64,000 nucleotides of DNA from Chaenocephalus aceratus (taxonomy: Eukaryota > Chordata > Actinopteri > Perciformes > Channichthyidae). Shown one piece after another: positions 37,920-49,769 of this stretch. A program made the translations under genes and the position numbers. Each line of letters opens with the position of its first letter. The stretch's first letter is position 1. The notes beneath the pieces are model-generated. The model was not told the DNA's origin. It saw nothing but the letters and a program-made list of their open reading frames with translations, and made no database searches. Location: assembly GCA_023974075.1 (NCBI GenBank), contig CM043788.1, forward strand, positions 29,377,054 to 29,441,053, read 5' to 3'.

Positions 37920-38140
37920 CGTTGTTCAAGGTTCTTTATTGTCAAACTAACATAGCTACAGAGTAATTATGTCGTTGAAAATCACAGGCTTCTCCAACAA
38001 TGCAACACAATAATACAGATAAGCAGACAATATTAAAGCAATATTAAAGTATATTATATTAAAAGTAATACAAAACGAAAAATAGTTCTAAAAAAAAGTG
38101 AGAAAGTGGAATAGTGCAATACGAGTCTATATACAAGTAA
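37920..38140. repeat. Possible interspersed repeat fragment
   Basis: GTTCAAGGTTCTTTATTGTCA resembles a terminus of dispersed fish repeats. It is followed by AT-rich sequence with many AATAC/AATAT runs. The class and boundaries are uncertain. Confidence 0.25.
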
Positions 38141-39923
38141 TTGGAATGATATATTAGATAATAGATAGATAATTACTAAGTAGCAGATGAATGTTATGAA
38201 ATTGTTTCAGCAGTTCAGTTGTTTAACAGTCTTTATCGTAACAGCAATTCTAACTTAAATAGTGGCTCATTCATTTAACAAAGCGTCTCAATACCCCCCA
38301 AATGATTAAGCCTGTGTTGCAGTGCTGTGTTTAAGACAGTACTGTAAGTAGCACCTGACCATTTAACTTTGTAGCTTAGAAAACCAAGACCAGCAGCCCG
38401 AAAGTCAAGTGTTCCCATCCGAGTCTGGCGGCCCCAAACAGAGCAGTCTGTCTCCACTGTGATCTCACTGGGTGGCTGAAAAGGGTCTGAGAGGCTCTTC
38501 AGTTATGATACTTTAAGAAAAGGTGTTGTTAAGGGTTTCCACATTTATTTCACTTCACGGCACCATTGCTTGCTGCCTTCAGTAACTGTTAGTGTAAAAA
38601 CAGGGAGCAAAGACTTAAATTGTCACACAGCGAGTGAACTTTTGACCTGGCTTTTTTTCTCCAACAGCGGTTAGGCTGTCTTCTATAAAGGCAGAACAGA
38701 GACTAAGGCGGTTTGCAGAGGTCTTGGATCAGCAGGCAGCAGGTTCGGGGTGGAAGTTGTGACTTACAGTATCTGCTGGAGGAATGGAGACTGACTTTGC
38801 AGTGGCTTTTATGGATGACTTGGTGCCCTCGTTACATCGGATATGCGTCTCTCTGCGCTCACTGAGGAAGTCCTCAAGGCCTTAAAGTCACAATACTGTA
38901 AAAGCCAGCAGAGCCGCCCTAACTTTTCCTGACCTCTGCCATTCTGCTCTCTGTTTACTACTTGATACTCAAGCGAACAGACAATCATAACAATTGACGA
39001 ACTCCTCTTCATATTTACCATCACAATTGATGCAGAGAGTTGGCTCCATGGGGTTTCTCTGCATATTCAGCGTACTGTCTTGCCTTCGTATAAAGATGTG
39101 TGAGGGGAACAGTTGAAATGTCTCAGTCAATCCCTCAGAAAAGTAGATACATTTTTCCTAACTGGCTTTTTGTCCGAGAGTCGATGACACGTTTGACACT
39201 GATGTATCATGTCTCAGTAGCTCAGACATGGAAGGCGGCCTGCCGGCTTGATGCAGCACAGGCAGCAAGCCAACAAAGGTAGACGAGAAGGGTCGGGGGG
39301 GAGGTTTAAAAACAATCCTATCTGTGGATACACTGTGGGCTAAACAAAGGATTGGGCCTCATTATGATAAGAGTGTACTCGAAAGCAGACCAGTTGTTAT
39401 GTGAAAACGCTCTCAGGGAGGCCGCCGTGAGGCAATGGCCCAATTTCTATTCTCTCTGTAAATAGCTGTGCGCCTAGCTGTGTGCCCAGTGCAGGGACTT
39501 ATGTCGTTGTTTGCACTGAGCATGCTCGTCGCCATCCCCCCTCCATGCCCTTCATCTCGTCCATGTTGCTGCCGGTCATGGGTATATGTCATGGGAATGA
39601 GCGAGAACACTGTGATAAACATTGACAAATAGGTCTCGCTGTTTTCCTGATGTGCAGAGCAGAAGTAATACAGTGAAGCTGGGCAGAACAAACTACCACA
39701 GTAGCAAAAATAAAAACGGTTCCTACAGTGTAGTTTTTTCGAAATGACAGCATGTTTCACATCATAAGCTGGATAATATATATTCTTGATTTAAATTGAT
39801 TCCGGTTTTCCAGTTATAACAATAACAAAATACCTCCTATCCCATAAATTAAACTGCCATAATTATATAACTAGATAAATAAATAAAATGAAATCATTTA
39901 TTTTTTATGTGTTACTATTCTCT

Positions 39924-40204
39924 GCACAATGCTGTGCAGAGATGAGTAACATTGGAAACGAAATATAACAAATAAATGAACAAAGAAATGCTGGAGACAC
40001 CTGCAAGCTCACATGACATGTTCTTTTTTTACTTCAAGGGCCATCCCTGACCCAGAAAACAAGTCCCAGGCAGGTTGTAGGTGCTTAAAGGACGGTTTGC
40101 GGCCATTAAGCTAGTGGAGTGATTACATGCCTACCACACACACAGACTTCGAAAAGGCAGCAAATACTTTGGAGGCTGCCATTGGATTCGAAGCAGCAGC
40201 CAAC
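39924..40204. repeat. Duplicated ~280-bp block, copy A
   Basis: Runs from CAATGCTGTGCAGAGATG to ATTCGAAGCAGCAGCCA and matches 43327-43603 at high identity in direct orientation. It is flanked on both sides by similar ATTTATTTT and GTTACTATTC sequence (about 39895-39920 and 40231-40261). This suggests it is the inserted copy. Confidence 0.8.
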
Positions 40205-40260
40205 TCCTCTTCATATTAACAATCACAAGTAATTTATTTTCATTTAATTTGTTACTATTC

Positions 40261-40865
40261 CCCATAAGCTCGTCTGGTCTTCAACCTTCCAACATTTTCC
40301 CACACCACACCGCTCCTCCGCTCCCTTCACTGTCTTCCGGTAACTGCTAGAATCCACTTCAAGACACTGGTACTTGCAAACCATGCTGCGAATGGATCTG
40401 GCCCTTCCTACATCCAGGACATGGTTAAACTGTACACCCCAGCACGTGCACTCCGCTCTGCATCAGCCAAACGGCTCGCTGCACCCGCACTGCGAGGGGG
40501 ACCCAAGTTCCCATCAGCAAAAACACGTTGGTTTGCTATCCTGGCTCCAAAATGGTGGAATGAGCTCCCCATTGACATCAGGACAGCAGAAAGCTTGCAC
40601 ATCTTCCCGCGCAGACTGAAAACTCATCTCTTTCGACTCCACTTCGAACAATGAAATGAAAAAATAAAATAAAGCCAGTTGAGTAGCACTTAAAATGGTT
40701 TGGCTCTGTGAAACTTAATGTACTTATATGATTCTGTTTTCTTCAAGTTTGTATCTTCTTGGTCAAAGATACAATATTTATATATATAGTCTATGGGTCG
40801 AACGCACTTATTGTAAGTCGCTTTGGATAAAAGCGTCAGCTAAATGAAATGTCATGTAATGTAAT
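40261..40865 (+). mobile_element. 5'-truncated Rex1/L2-like LINE, 3' end
   Basis: An open frame to the stop at 40652-40654 encodes an RT C-terminal tail: MVKLYTPARALRSASAKRL, RWFAILAPKWWNELPIDIR and ESLHIFPRRLKTHLFRLHF. The 3' UTR ends with GTAAGTCGCTTTGGATAAAA, CGTCAGCTAAATGA and an ATGTAATGTAAT tail, typical of fish CR1-group LINEs. The family (Rex1 or L2) cannot be settled by eye. Confidence 0.75.
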
Positions 40866-43326
40866 AAATTATTGAATAATAGTAAAATTGTTCCACAAAA
40901 TTATACATTACAAACTGCAAATATATCAGAGTATATTAAAGGCAAAGTAAATCAAATGTGCTTTACATTAAAGTGAATACATCAATAAAGGAAAAAACTA
41001 ACGAAATGACCAAGAAGGATAGCTTTCGTGTTTTTAACCATTTAGCTAAATTACCTTTTCTTCTTTTCCACTACAGGAAACAATTCTTAATAAAACTTTC
41101 AAAACTGTCTGAGCTATGATTGAAAATCCAAAAACGAACTGCCCTTAGAAAGGAGGCTGCTGTGGGCATTTACATGTTACTATTGGCCCATGTATGTTGA
41201 ATAACACCCGTAGCCGAAAAAAGGGCCGTCTAGGCTGGTTGAATTTTAGCCAGATTTAAAGACACGACAAATCATGTGTGACTTTCAGTACAAATATGTG
41301 TTGAGCCTTTGTGGAATTTCAATAACCACATTTTCTAACAAATATTTCTAAACTAATCACAAGCTTTTACAATTCCTTCTGTAATAGCCTGTTAAAATTG
41401 GTTGTCATGTACTTTTTTGATTGTCTTGTTTTTGTCTCTAATAACATTTAAAAGTTTTTGTCAAGTAAAATAATTCAACAATATATTAAATATACAGGAT
41501 TATAAGAAGGAAATCATTGTTTCTTAACTCAAATATTCTGTGATAATAAAATCGTGCTGAAAAAAGACATGTCAACACATAAGCTGTTAATGGCAATTAA
41601 TATAGTTATTAAATGTTTTGTTATTATTTCTAATTACTCTCCACGAAAGTGTTCATGTAATGATTTTGCCCAGTTCCTCATGCATGTTCAAAATAGATAT
41701 GAAAACAAAAACAAGAATGATGAACATCACATACACGCTTCCAGTAACGCCTACAAACACACAGACATAAACTACTAATATTTATACGGCAAATAGAAGT
41801 AAATGGCATAAATAACTAGAAGTAGATCTAGACTGGACCGCATCAAAGTGTGACATGGTTTAGGGACTCCTCTTCATGACTTAACAATTTGTTTAAAGGA
41901 GCACTGACCTAATTTTTTCCACAGCTTTATTATTAGAGAATACAAAAGAAGCTTAGCTGTAAACTCAGACACCGAGTTCACACAGAGGTTATTGGTTCAA
42001 ATTAGCTGAAATATCTGCAGGGCCTACTGGGGCTATTTATTATGTGACATGTATGCTCCACAAGGGGGCAGTACAATACCTGGTGTTGGGTGATGCTGCT
42101 GTTAAGGGCAGAGTAATGAATGAATAGAGAAAGACAGTGAGAGAGATATGACCCTGTGATGAACTGCAAATCTGCTGGGAGCTCAGCGGGGCATTGCTGA
42201 CTGGTTAAATGCCAACCCTCCACCTGCAAGGGGAGAACGGTGACAATGATGCATGTGAGCGGCTGTGATTTCTTTGTCCATGTGTTTGTATTTGCATTCC
42301 TCTGTAGTGAGCATTTGGCAAGGTTTTGGGTGTGGTTAATCAAGCAAACATGTGGCCAGAAGTGAGACAAACACAAGGTCTTGCACATCCTAGTTCAGGT
42401 TTGTCCACTGTGTCATATCCCTTCTTTTTTCTAAATATGAATTCCAGTCATTGAAGCATTTTGCTGCCAGATCACTTCTCTAAACAATCTCTTAGCTTCT
42501 CTTTTCTTGCTTCATTTTCTGGACCTCTTTTAACCCTCCTCCCCCCTTCCATTTTGGCTTTCTCTCCCAACTTTTCTCCAACTCTTTATTTTGTTTCGTA
42601 ACAAAAGCCAGGACCGGGAGGCACATGATTAGGCTGCCACTAATTGGTATCAGATTCACAGGTTTGGATCGGCACAATTTAGCCTGAGCCAAAGTATTGC
42701 TCACATCTGCATAGAGAGCGGGTTGCTGAGAACCCAAGTGTGTCAGGCTGTTTGGCCCACCATCAGTTTCCTCTCACGTAGAGTCGTAGAGCTGCCATCA
42801 CGCACAGCGCTCCAGGGCCAGACGAGCACACATGTATGCTCAGCTTTGTTGTGCAAGCCAAACTGTGATCAGAGGACCTTCATATTGACACCTTTCATGC
42901 TTTGTTAGCACCTTGACAGTGAAGAAGCAGGACAGCTGAGACGTCTGCAGTGTGACGGAAACAACCGACCGGCGTGGAGAGAAAGCTGAGGTTAAGAGAG
43001 GCAGGGCAGACATGGGGATTAGGGAATGGGGTCTGCCTGCCATATTTTCTGCCTTCATGGCCCCCAGGCATAGAAACACACATGCACAGTCTCAAGCAAA
43101 TAATATAAACATATAATGCAGGCACACAGTTGCACTTGTTACAGCTAATACACTCTGTCAGTGAGCAGCATGTTTTCTGTGGGTTTTTCTTAAATCAAGT
43201 AGGAATTGTATGATTGGCTACGCCACTGAATTTGTTTTGGCAAGTCACCCAGTTTGTTTCGACTTTATCGCAGTGACAAAAGTTGGCAAACTGTGGGGAG
43301 CAGCAAATAGGGGTCGAATGGACTGC

Positions 43327-43603
43327 AATGCTGTGCAGAGATGATGGTAGTAACATGGGAAACAAAATATAACAAATAAATGAACAAAGAAAGGCTGGAG
43401 ACACCTGCAAGCTCACATGACATGTTCTTTTTTACTTCAAGAGCCATCCCTGACCCAGAAAACAAGTCCCAGGCAGGTTGTAGGTGCTTAAAGGACGGTT
43501 TGTGGCAATTAAGCTCGTGGAGTGATTACATGCCTACCACAGTTACACAGACTTTGAAAGGCAGCAAACACTTGGGAGGCTGCCATTGGATTCGAGGCAG
43601 CAG
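43327..43603. repeat. Duplicated ~280-bp block, copy B (probable source)
   Basis: Direct-orientation match to 39924-40204, differing by scattered substitutions and small indels. The sequence continues on both sides without the flanking repeat seen at copy A. Confidence 0.8.
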
Positions 43604-44445
43604 CCACAAGGGGTTTCCTGCCAACAGACCGACAGTTCCATAACGTCAAACCCTTGGCAGCTTCAGCACCTCCCCTCTTTTGGTTAACCCCTTATTAGAC
43701 CTGACAAGTTCGGCAAGGACAGGCTTGTTTACCTCAAGGGCCTTGGGGGGATGATTGCTTGGGGAGGGCTGAATACACAACTGCCCTGTCATACCTGTGA
43801 GGCTTACAGTACCGAGCCAGAGCATGGCAGGAGATCCAGTGCCTTTGCTCAAAATTCCTCCATGACCGTAATACATCTGGTGGACATAGGGCTGATACAT
43901 GTTTCTTATCCACACTAATGAAGATTACTGCTCAAATGCTGATATGTGTGACTTAAAGGTCCCCTGTTATGCAAAATTCACTTTTTGATGTCTTTTATAT
44001 GTCTCCCCAGTGTGTAAGGAGACTCACAAAGTGTTCGCAAATACAATCCTCTCTCTTTTCCTCCTAACCCACATGAAAATGGGGGTACAGCGGAGCTGAT
44101 CCAGATTTGCTGCGGTCATGACGCAATATCAGAAATGTTGGCTGGCTTTACGGCCACGGCCCAATCAGAAACGTTGCTGTATCAGAAACAATGCACAACG
44201 TGTTTTGTAGGTAATTGGTCTGTGTTTACATTAGCAAGCATCGCTAACACTTAGAGCTCACGCTGTACTGGAGAGAGTATGTGTAAAAAACCAGGATATA
44301 ATAAGGTACTCACCTTGTGGTAAACCCATGAGAGAAAAAGCATTTGAGCTCCATACTGTTTCAGACATAATCCTTGATGTGGTTTGGAACATAATATGGC
44401 GTTTAATCACGGCAGCGTTTAGCTGAGTATGTGCCGGTACAATTC

Positions 44446-44887
44446 TGTGGTGTCTAGACAGTTGTGTTAAGTTAATTTATTTAGTTCAGTCCTTTTGTCT
44501 TTTGCCTTGTCTTGTGATTTCCTGTTTTATTTTGTAGTAACCTTTCCCTCTCGTTTCAGAGCATTCCTGCCCTGGTGTGTTTTTTCCCACCAGTGTGATT
44601 GTCAGCCCCTCCCTTAATTGTTGCCACCTGTGTCCCCTTACCTAGTGTGTATATATAGTCTGCGTCTCCCTTTGTCTTGTGTCAGTTCGTCTTGTCTCGT
44701 CAAGCCTGCCAGTCATCCCTTGATCGTGTGAAGTATATTTTTGATAGTCATGTAGATGTTTTTGGTTTAGAGTTTTTGATCCTCCAAGTGAGCGTTTTGT
44801 GTTTGACCTTAATTAAAAGACCTTGTTAATTCTAATCTGTTTCTGGTGTTGTGCATTTGGGTCCTGAGCCTCGTGACATTCTTAACA
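44446..44887 (+). repeat. Left LTR of the Gypsy element
   Basis: 442 bp, TG...CA ends. It contains a TATATATAG box near 44650 and an ATTAAAA-type poly(A) signal near 44812, so it can in principle start and end transcripts. Confidence 0.93.
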
Positions 44888-44905
44888 GTACGAACTGACC
44901 AAAGA

Positions 44906-45968
44906 ATGGACCCAGCCGACCCAGACAGGTTCAGAGCAGCTCTGCGCTCACAAGGCACGCTTTTGTCTCAGCATGACGATCAGCTGAAATCAATTGACCA
45001 GGGAGTGAGAGAATTGAGTGGTCGTCAAGAAAGCTTCCAAACATCTGTGAACAGCCAAGTAAACCACCTGGCAGATCAGCTTGTTCGTGTCCTTGCCCAC
45101 CTGGAAGCTGGATCTCAAACTGTTTCCGCGGCTGCACCCCTGCCTGAGGCTGTGATCCAAGGACCTACTTCTTCTTCATGCTCTCGTCTCGCATCTCCAG
45201 AGAAATTCTCCGGTGACTCAGGTGACTGTCGTCCTTTTTTAGTCCAATGCGACCTGCATTATCAACATCAGCCTTCTGCTTTTACAACAGACCAGTCTAG
45301 AATAGCTTTCATGATAACACACTTGACTGGTAGAGCAGCAGCGTGGGCTACAGCAGAATGGGCTAGAGACTCTCCCCTTTGCAGATCACTTGGACTGTTT
45401 ACTGATTCCCTTAAAAAAATTTTGATCGTACAGCGCCAGGGAGAGAAGCGGCTAAAGCTCTAGTTCAACTCAAGCAAAGAAATCAAAGAGTGATTATGCC
45501 ATAGAGTTTAGGACAATAGCAGCAGACAGTGGCTGGAATGATCTGGCCTTGCTGGACGCCTTTGTAAATGGACTTTCAGGCCTTGTCAAAGATCACTTAG
45601 TCCCATTAGATCTTCCAGAAGATTTAGACTCTGTGATTGCTCTGGCTATACGAATAGATAATAGGCTCTGGGATAGACAAAAAGAAAGAGAACATCCTGC
45701 AGTTCGTTCACCAAGCTCCAGGGGGCCTCCTCGTGGCATCCGGATGAGGGAGGATTCGTTTCCAGGGGTCTGGATCAAGCCTCCTTTGACAACGCCATCC
45801 ACCACATCAGAGGAACCCATGCAACTTGGCCGAGCAAGACTTTCACTGGAGGAGCGGGAACGGCGCCTCCGCCAGGGCCTGTGTTTCTACTGCGGGCATC
45901 GTGGACACCTGATGGCCGCTTGCTCACTAAAAGACGGGGCTCCCCAGGCAAGAGGAGGGCGCTGGTGA
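44906..45968 (+). pseudogene. Gypsy gag, frame-broken
   Basis: The first part (ATG at 44906, MDPADPDRFRAALRSQG) has a coiled-coil-like stretch and the core FSGDSGDCRPFLVQC. Its frame stops at 45463. Gag resemblance resumes in another frame through 45549-45968 (LLDAFVNGLSGLVKDHLVPL) and ends with a CCHC zinc knuckle [14 protein letters not shown] at about 45880-45924. The frame change lies near an A7T4 run at about 45414-45424, with a second change before 45549. Confidence 0.85.
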
Positions 45969-47860
45969 GCCGACTAACTTCTGACTACTCTCCTCGTACG
46001 CTGACTCCTATCCAAGTAAAATTAGGTAAGAAAACCTTAACACAGAATGTTCTCATTGATTCAGGAGCAGACGAAAGTTTTATGGACTGGAATTTTGCCA
46101 AAAGCTTGAACATTGTCACCATGCCCTTAGCTCAACCTTTAAATGCCAGCGCCCTTGATGGAAGATTATTGTTTCAAGTCACTCACCACACAGAACCCGT
46201 CCAGGTTATCATAAATCACAACCACACAGAATTCATGACATTCCATTTATTCGACTCCTCACAACACCCTATGATTTTAGGCTTCCCATGGTTGAAAAGA
46301 CATAACCCTCACATTGACTGGCGTTCTGGTAGGGTGAAGGGTTGGGGAAGAGAATGTAATCATACATGTTTGGTTTCACCAGGAGAAGTTGAAGGGCTGT
46401 CTGTAGGAAGGGTTACTTCAGGTAGTGAGGTGGAGACGAAGGAAGTAACTCATGACCATGCCTCTGACTTACCAGACCTGCCCAATGTTCCCTCCTGTTA
46501 CCACAACCTGAGGGAGGTTTTCAGTAAGACTCGGGCCTCTACGTTGCCTCCTCATCGACCTTATGACTGTGCAATTGACTTACTACCGGGTGCCCCCATT
46601 CCCAAGGGACGTCTATACTCAATTTCTGGTCCTGAAAGACAATCTATGACGGATTACATTGACTCATCTCTGAAGGCGGGCCTCATTCGTCCATCGTCAT
46701 CTCCTGCTGGCGCCGGATTTTTCTTCGTGGGTAAAAAAGACGGATCCCTCCGACCCTGCATAGACTACTCTCCCCTGAATGATATAACGGTAAAAAACAG
46801 GTACCCTCTCCCCCTCATTTCCACTGCTTTTGAACTGTTAAAAGGAGCTAAGATCTTCACTAAACTTGACTTGAGGAATGCCTATCACTTGGTCAGGATA
46901 AGGGAGGGGGACGAATGGAAGACTGGATTCAATACCCCCAGTGGCCACTATGAATACTTAGTAATGCCATTTGGGCTAACTAATGCTCCTGCTGTATTTC
47001 AGGCTCTTGTGAATGACGTGCTCAGACAATATTTGAATCATTTTGTGTTTGTCTACCTGGATGATATATTGATATTCTCTCCTGATGAAGAGTCCCATGT
47101 TCAGCATGTCCGCCAGGTCCTCCAAGGCCTTCTGGAAAACCAACTATTCGTGAAGGCGGAGAAATGTGAATTTCACAAGACCACTGTCTCATTCCTGGGC
47201 TTCATCATTGCTCCGGACCAGGTCAAGATGGATCCAAGCAAGGTCAGTGCTGTCGCAAATTGGCCCACACCCACCAACAGGAAGAAGGTACAGCAATTTC
47301 TCGGTTTTGCTAACTTCTACAGACGTTTCATAAGACATTTTAGCTCCATAGCTGCACCTCTCCACTCACTCACCTCAACCCATGTTCAGTTTTTGTGGAC
47401 TCTACAGGCCGACAAAGCTTTCCAGGAATTGAAAAGACGGTTTACCTCTGCTCCTGTTCTCATCACTCCTGATTCACTACGGCAGTTTGTGGTGGAGGTG
47501 GATGCTTCCAATGATGGAGTTGGGGCTGTGTTGTCACAACGTTCAGCCAAGGACAGCAAATTTCACCCATGTGCTTTTCTGTCACGTAAGTTAACACCTG
47601 CTGAACGCAACTATGATGTAGGCAACAGAGAACTTTTGGCAGTCAAAACAGCGCTTGAGGAATGGAGACACTTTCTGGAGGGGTCAGAGCAACCATTCAT
47701 AGTCTGGACGGATCATAAAAATCTTGAGTACATCCGAAAAGCTAAGAGACTGAACTCACGTCAGGCAAGATGGGCTTTGTTCTTCACTCGTTTTAACTTT
47801 CCTTGTCATTTAGACCCGGTTCACAAAATGCCAAGCCAGATGCACTCTCTCTGTTTTTGA
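45881..47860 (+). pseudogene. Gypsy pol: protease, reverse transcriptase, RNase H
   Basis: A 659-codon open frame overlaps the end of gag in a different frame, as in elements that make Gag-Pol by frameshifting. The real start is probably by frameshift, not the first ATG. The aspartic protease motif is [11 protein letters not shown] (about residues 57-67). RT has [26 protein letters not shown] and the catalytic YLDD (about residue 392). RNase H has [15 protein letters not shown]. The open frame ends early at 47860 in the tether after RNase H, where the sequence changes frame, so integrase is cut off. Each catalytic core up to that point looks intact. Confidence 0.92.
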
Positions 47861-48016
47861 TCCTGAACCCTCGGCAAAGGAACCAAAGCTCATCCTTCCA
47901 CTAAACTGTGTGGTTGGAGCGGTAACTTGGCCAATAGAAACAGAGGTGAAACGAGCTAACGGTGAGAGCCCGACACCTAGGGGTTGCCCCCCAAATAGGT
48001 TGTTGTTCCTCAAACT

Positions 48017-49338
48017 GTGCGTCCTAAGGTCATTCAATGGGCTCACACCTCGCTGCTCACCTGCCATCCTGGGGTAAAAAAAACCATGTACGTCATCAAG
48101 CAACGGTTCTGGTGGACATCTATGGAGAAGGATGTCAAGGAGTATGTGGCCGCCTGCACCATCTGCGCCAGGAATAAGACCTCTTCCAGGCCCCAGATGG
48201 GTCTGCTCAGGCCGCTGCCTATCCCCAGTCGGCCCTGGTCCGACATCTCAGTGGATTTTGTCACCGGACTGCCAGAATCCAAAGGTAACACCACCGTCCT
48301 CACGGTGGTGGATAGATTCTCTAAAATGACACATTTTATTGCTTTGCCTAAACTGCCATCGGCCAAAGAAACGGCTGAAGTGTTGTTGCACCATGTTTGT
48401 CGTCTCCACGGTTTTCCCAGGGACATCGTGTCAGACCGGGGTCCTCAGTTTGTCTCCCGTTTCTGGAGGGAGTTTTGCAGCCTCATCGGGGCCTCTGTCA
48501 GCCTCTCTTCCGGTTACCATCCCCAATCAAATGGACAAACGGAGAGACTGAATCAAGAACTGGAAACCTGCCTCCGGTGCCTGGTGTCCCAAAACCCAGC
48601 TTCTTGGAGTAAACACCTCACGTGGGTAGAATACGCCCACAACTCATTGCCTACCTCTGCCACCGGATTGACCCCGTTCCAGTGCGTCTACGGTTACCAA
48701 CCTCCCATGTTCTCAGAGACAGAGAAAGAAGTCATGGTTCCCTCGGCACACGCACTGGTCAGGCGCTGTCATGGCATTTGGGCTTCAGCACGTCGGGTCC
48801 TCCTTAGGACTTCGGGCCCGCATGAAAAAAGCGGCTGATCGGCATCGCCGTCCTGCACCTGTGTACAGACCGGGTCAGAAAGTGTGGCTATCCACCAGAG
48901 ACTTTGCCCCTGAACGTAGTCTCTAGGAAGCTGGCACCAAGATTTGTAGGCCCATTCACTGTGGAAAAGTGTATTAACCCTGTGTCTGTTCGTTTGCGCC
49001 TGCCTAGATCACTCAGAGTCCATCCAACATTCCACGTAAGCAAACTCAAGCCGGTCAAGGAAAGCAAAATGGTTCCCGCTTCCAAGCCCCCCCCTCCTCC
49101 CAGGCTCATTGATGGAGGTCTGGTCTACACTGTCAAGCGTCTGCTGAAGGTCAGAAAACGAGGAAGGGGTCAGCAGTTTTTAGTGGACTGGGAGGGTTAT
49201 GGACCGGAAGAGCGGGAATGGATCCCGTCTAGCTTCATCGTGGACCAGAACCTGATAAAGGATTTTTACAAAAGCCATCCGGAACTCGCTGGGCCGTCCG
49301 GAGCTGTCCGTAAAGGAGGGGGGTACTGTGGTGTCTAG
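48017..49338 (+). pseudogene. Gypsy integrase and chromodomain, frame-broken
   Basis: The 48017-48838 frame has the HHCC zinc region ([10 protein letters not shown] to CTICARNK). The catalytic D,D-35-E residues are in [20 protein letters not shown] and GQTERLNQE. The frame is lost near 48785-48840, next to an A6 run, and again before 48904. From 48904 to 49338 the C-terminal part has [23 protein letters not shown] and a chromodomain ([28 protein letters not shown]). Such chromodomains are thought to steer integration toward particular chromatin. Confidence 0.9.
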
Positions 49339-49769
49339 ACAGTTGTGTTAAGTTAATTTATTTAGTTCAGTCCTTTTGTCTTTTGCCTTGTCTTGTGATT
49401 TCCTGTTTTATTTTGTAGTAACCTTTCCCTCTCGTTTCAGAGCATTCCTGCCCTGGTGTGTTTTTTCCCACCAGTGTGATTGTCAGCCCCTCCCTTAATT
49501 GTTGCCACCTGTGTCCCCTTACCTAGTGTGTATATATAGTCTGCGTCTCCCTTTGTCTTGTGTCAGTTCGTCTTGTCTCGTCAAGCCTGCCAGTCATCCC
49601 TTGATCGTGTGAAGTATATTTTTGATAGTCATGTAGATGTTTTTTGGTTTAGAGTTTTTGATCCTCCAAGTGAGCGTTTTGTGTTTGACCTTAATTAAAA
49701 GACCTTGTTAATTCTAATCTGTTTCTGGTGTTGTGCATTTGGGTCCTGAGCCTCGTGACATTCTTAACA
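49327..49769 (+). repeat. Right LTR of the Gypsy element
   Basis: 443 bp. The only difference from the left LTR that I find is one additional T in the GATGTTTTT run near 49640. Confidence 0.93.

Larger units (their letters stand above)
34574..43953. other. Gene-poor AT-rich region
   Basis: Apart from LINE fragments at 35.2 and 40.3 kb and the duplicated 280-bp block at 39.9/43.3 kb, I see no gene or RNA. G+C-richer blocks at 38.65-39.55 and 42.5-43.1 kb are candidate conserved non-coding sequence. Short open frames in them have no family features. Confidence 0.5.
44446..49769 (+). mobile_element. Ty3/Gypsy chromodomain LTR retrotransposon
   Basis: Two LTRs (44446-44887 and 49327-49769) start TGTGGTGTCTAGACAG and end CTTAACA. 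They are flanked by the 5-bp duplication AATTC (44441-44445 and 49770-49774). The order inside is gag with a zinc knuckle, protease, RT, RNase H, integrase and chromodomain, which is the chromovirus arrangement. A purine tract (AAAGGAGGGGGG) ends just before the right LTR. I could not assign the primer-binding site after the left LTR. The LTRs look identical except for one T in a T-run, so the insertion is recent. The coding region is nevertheless broken in several places. Confidence 0.95.

Noticed and set aside
44446..49769. Possible endogenous retrovirus with an envelope gene
   Set aside because: No envelope-like frame lies between integrase and the right LTR. A chromodomain ends the polyprotein, which places it with Ty3/Gypsy chromoviruses.
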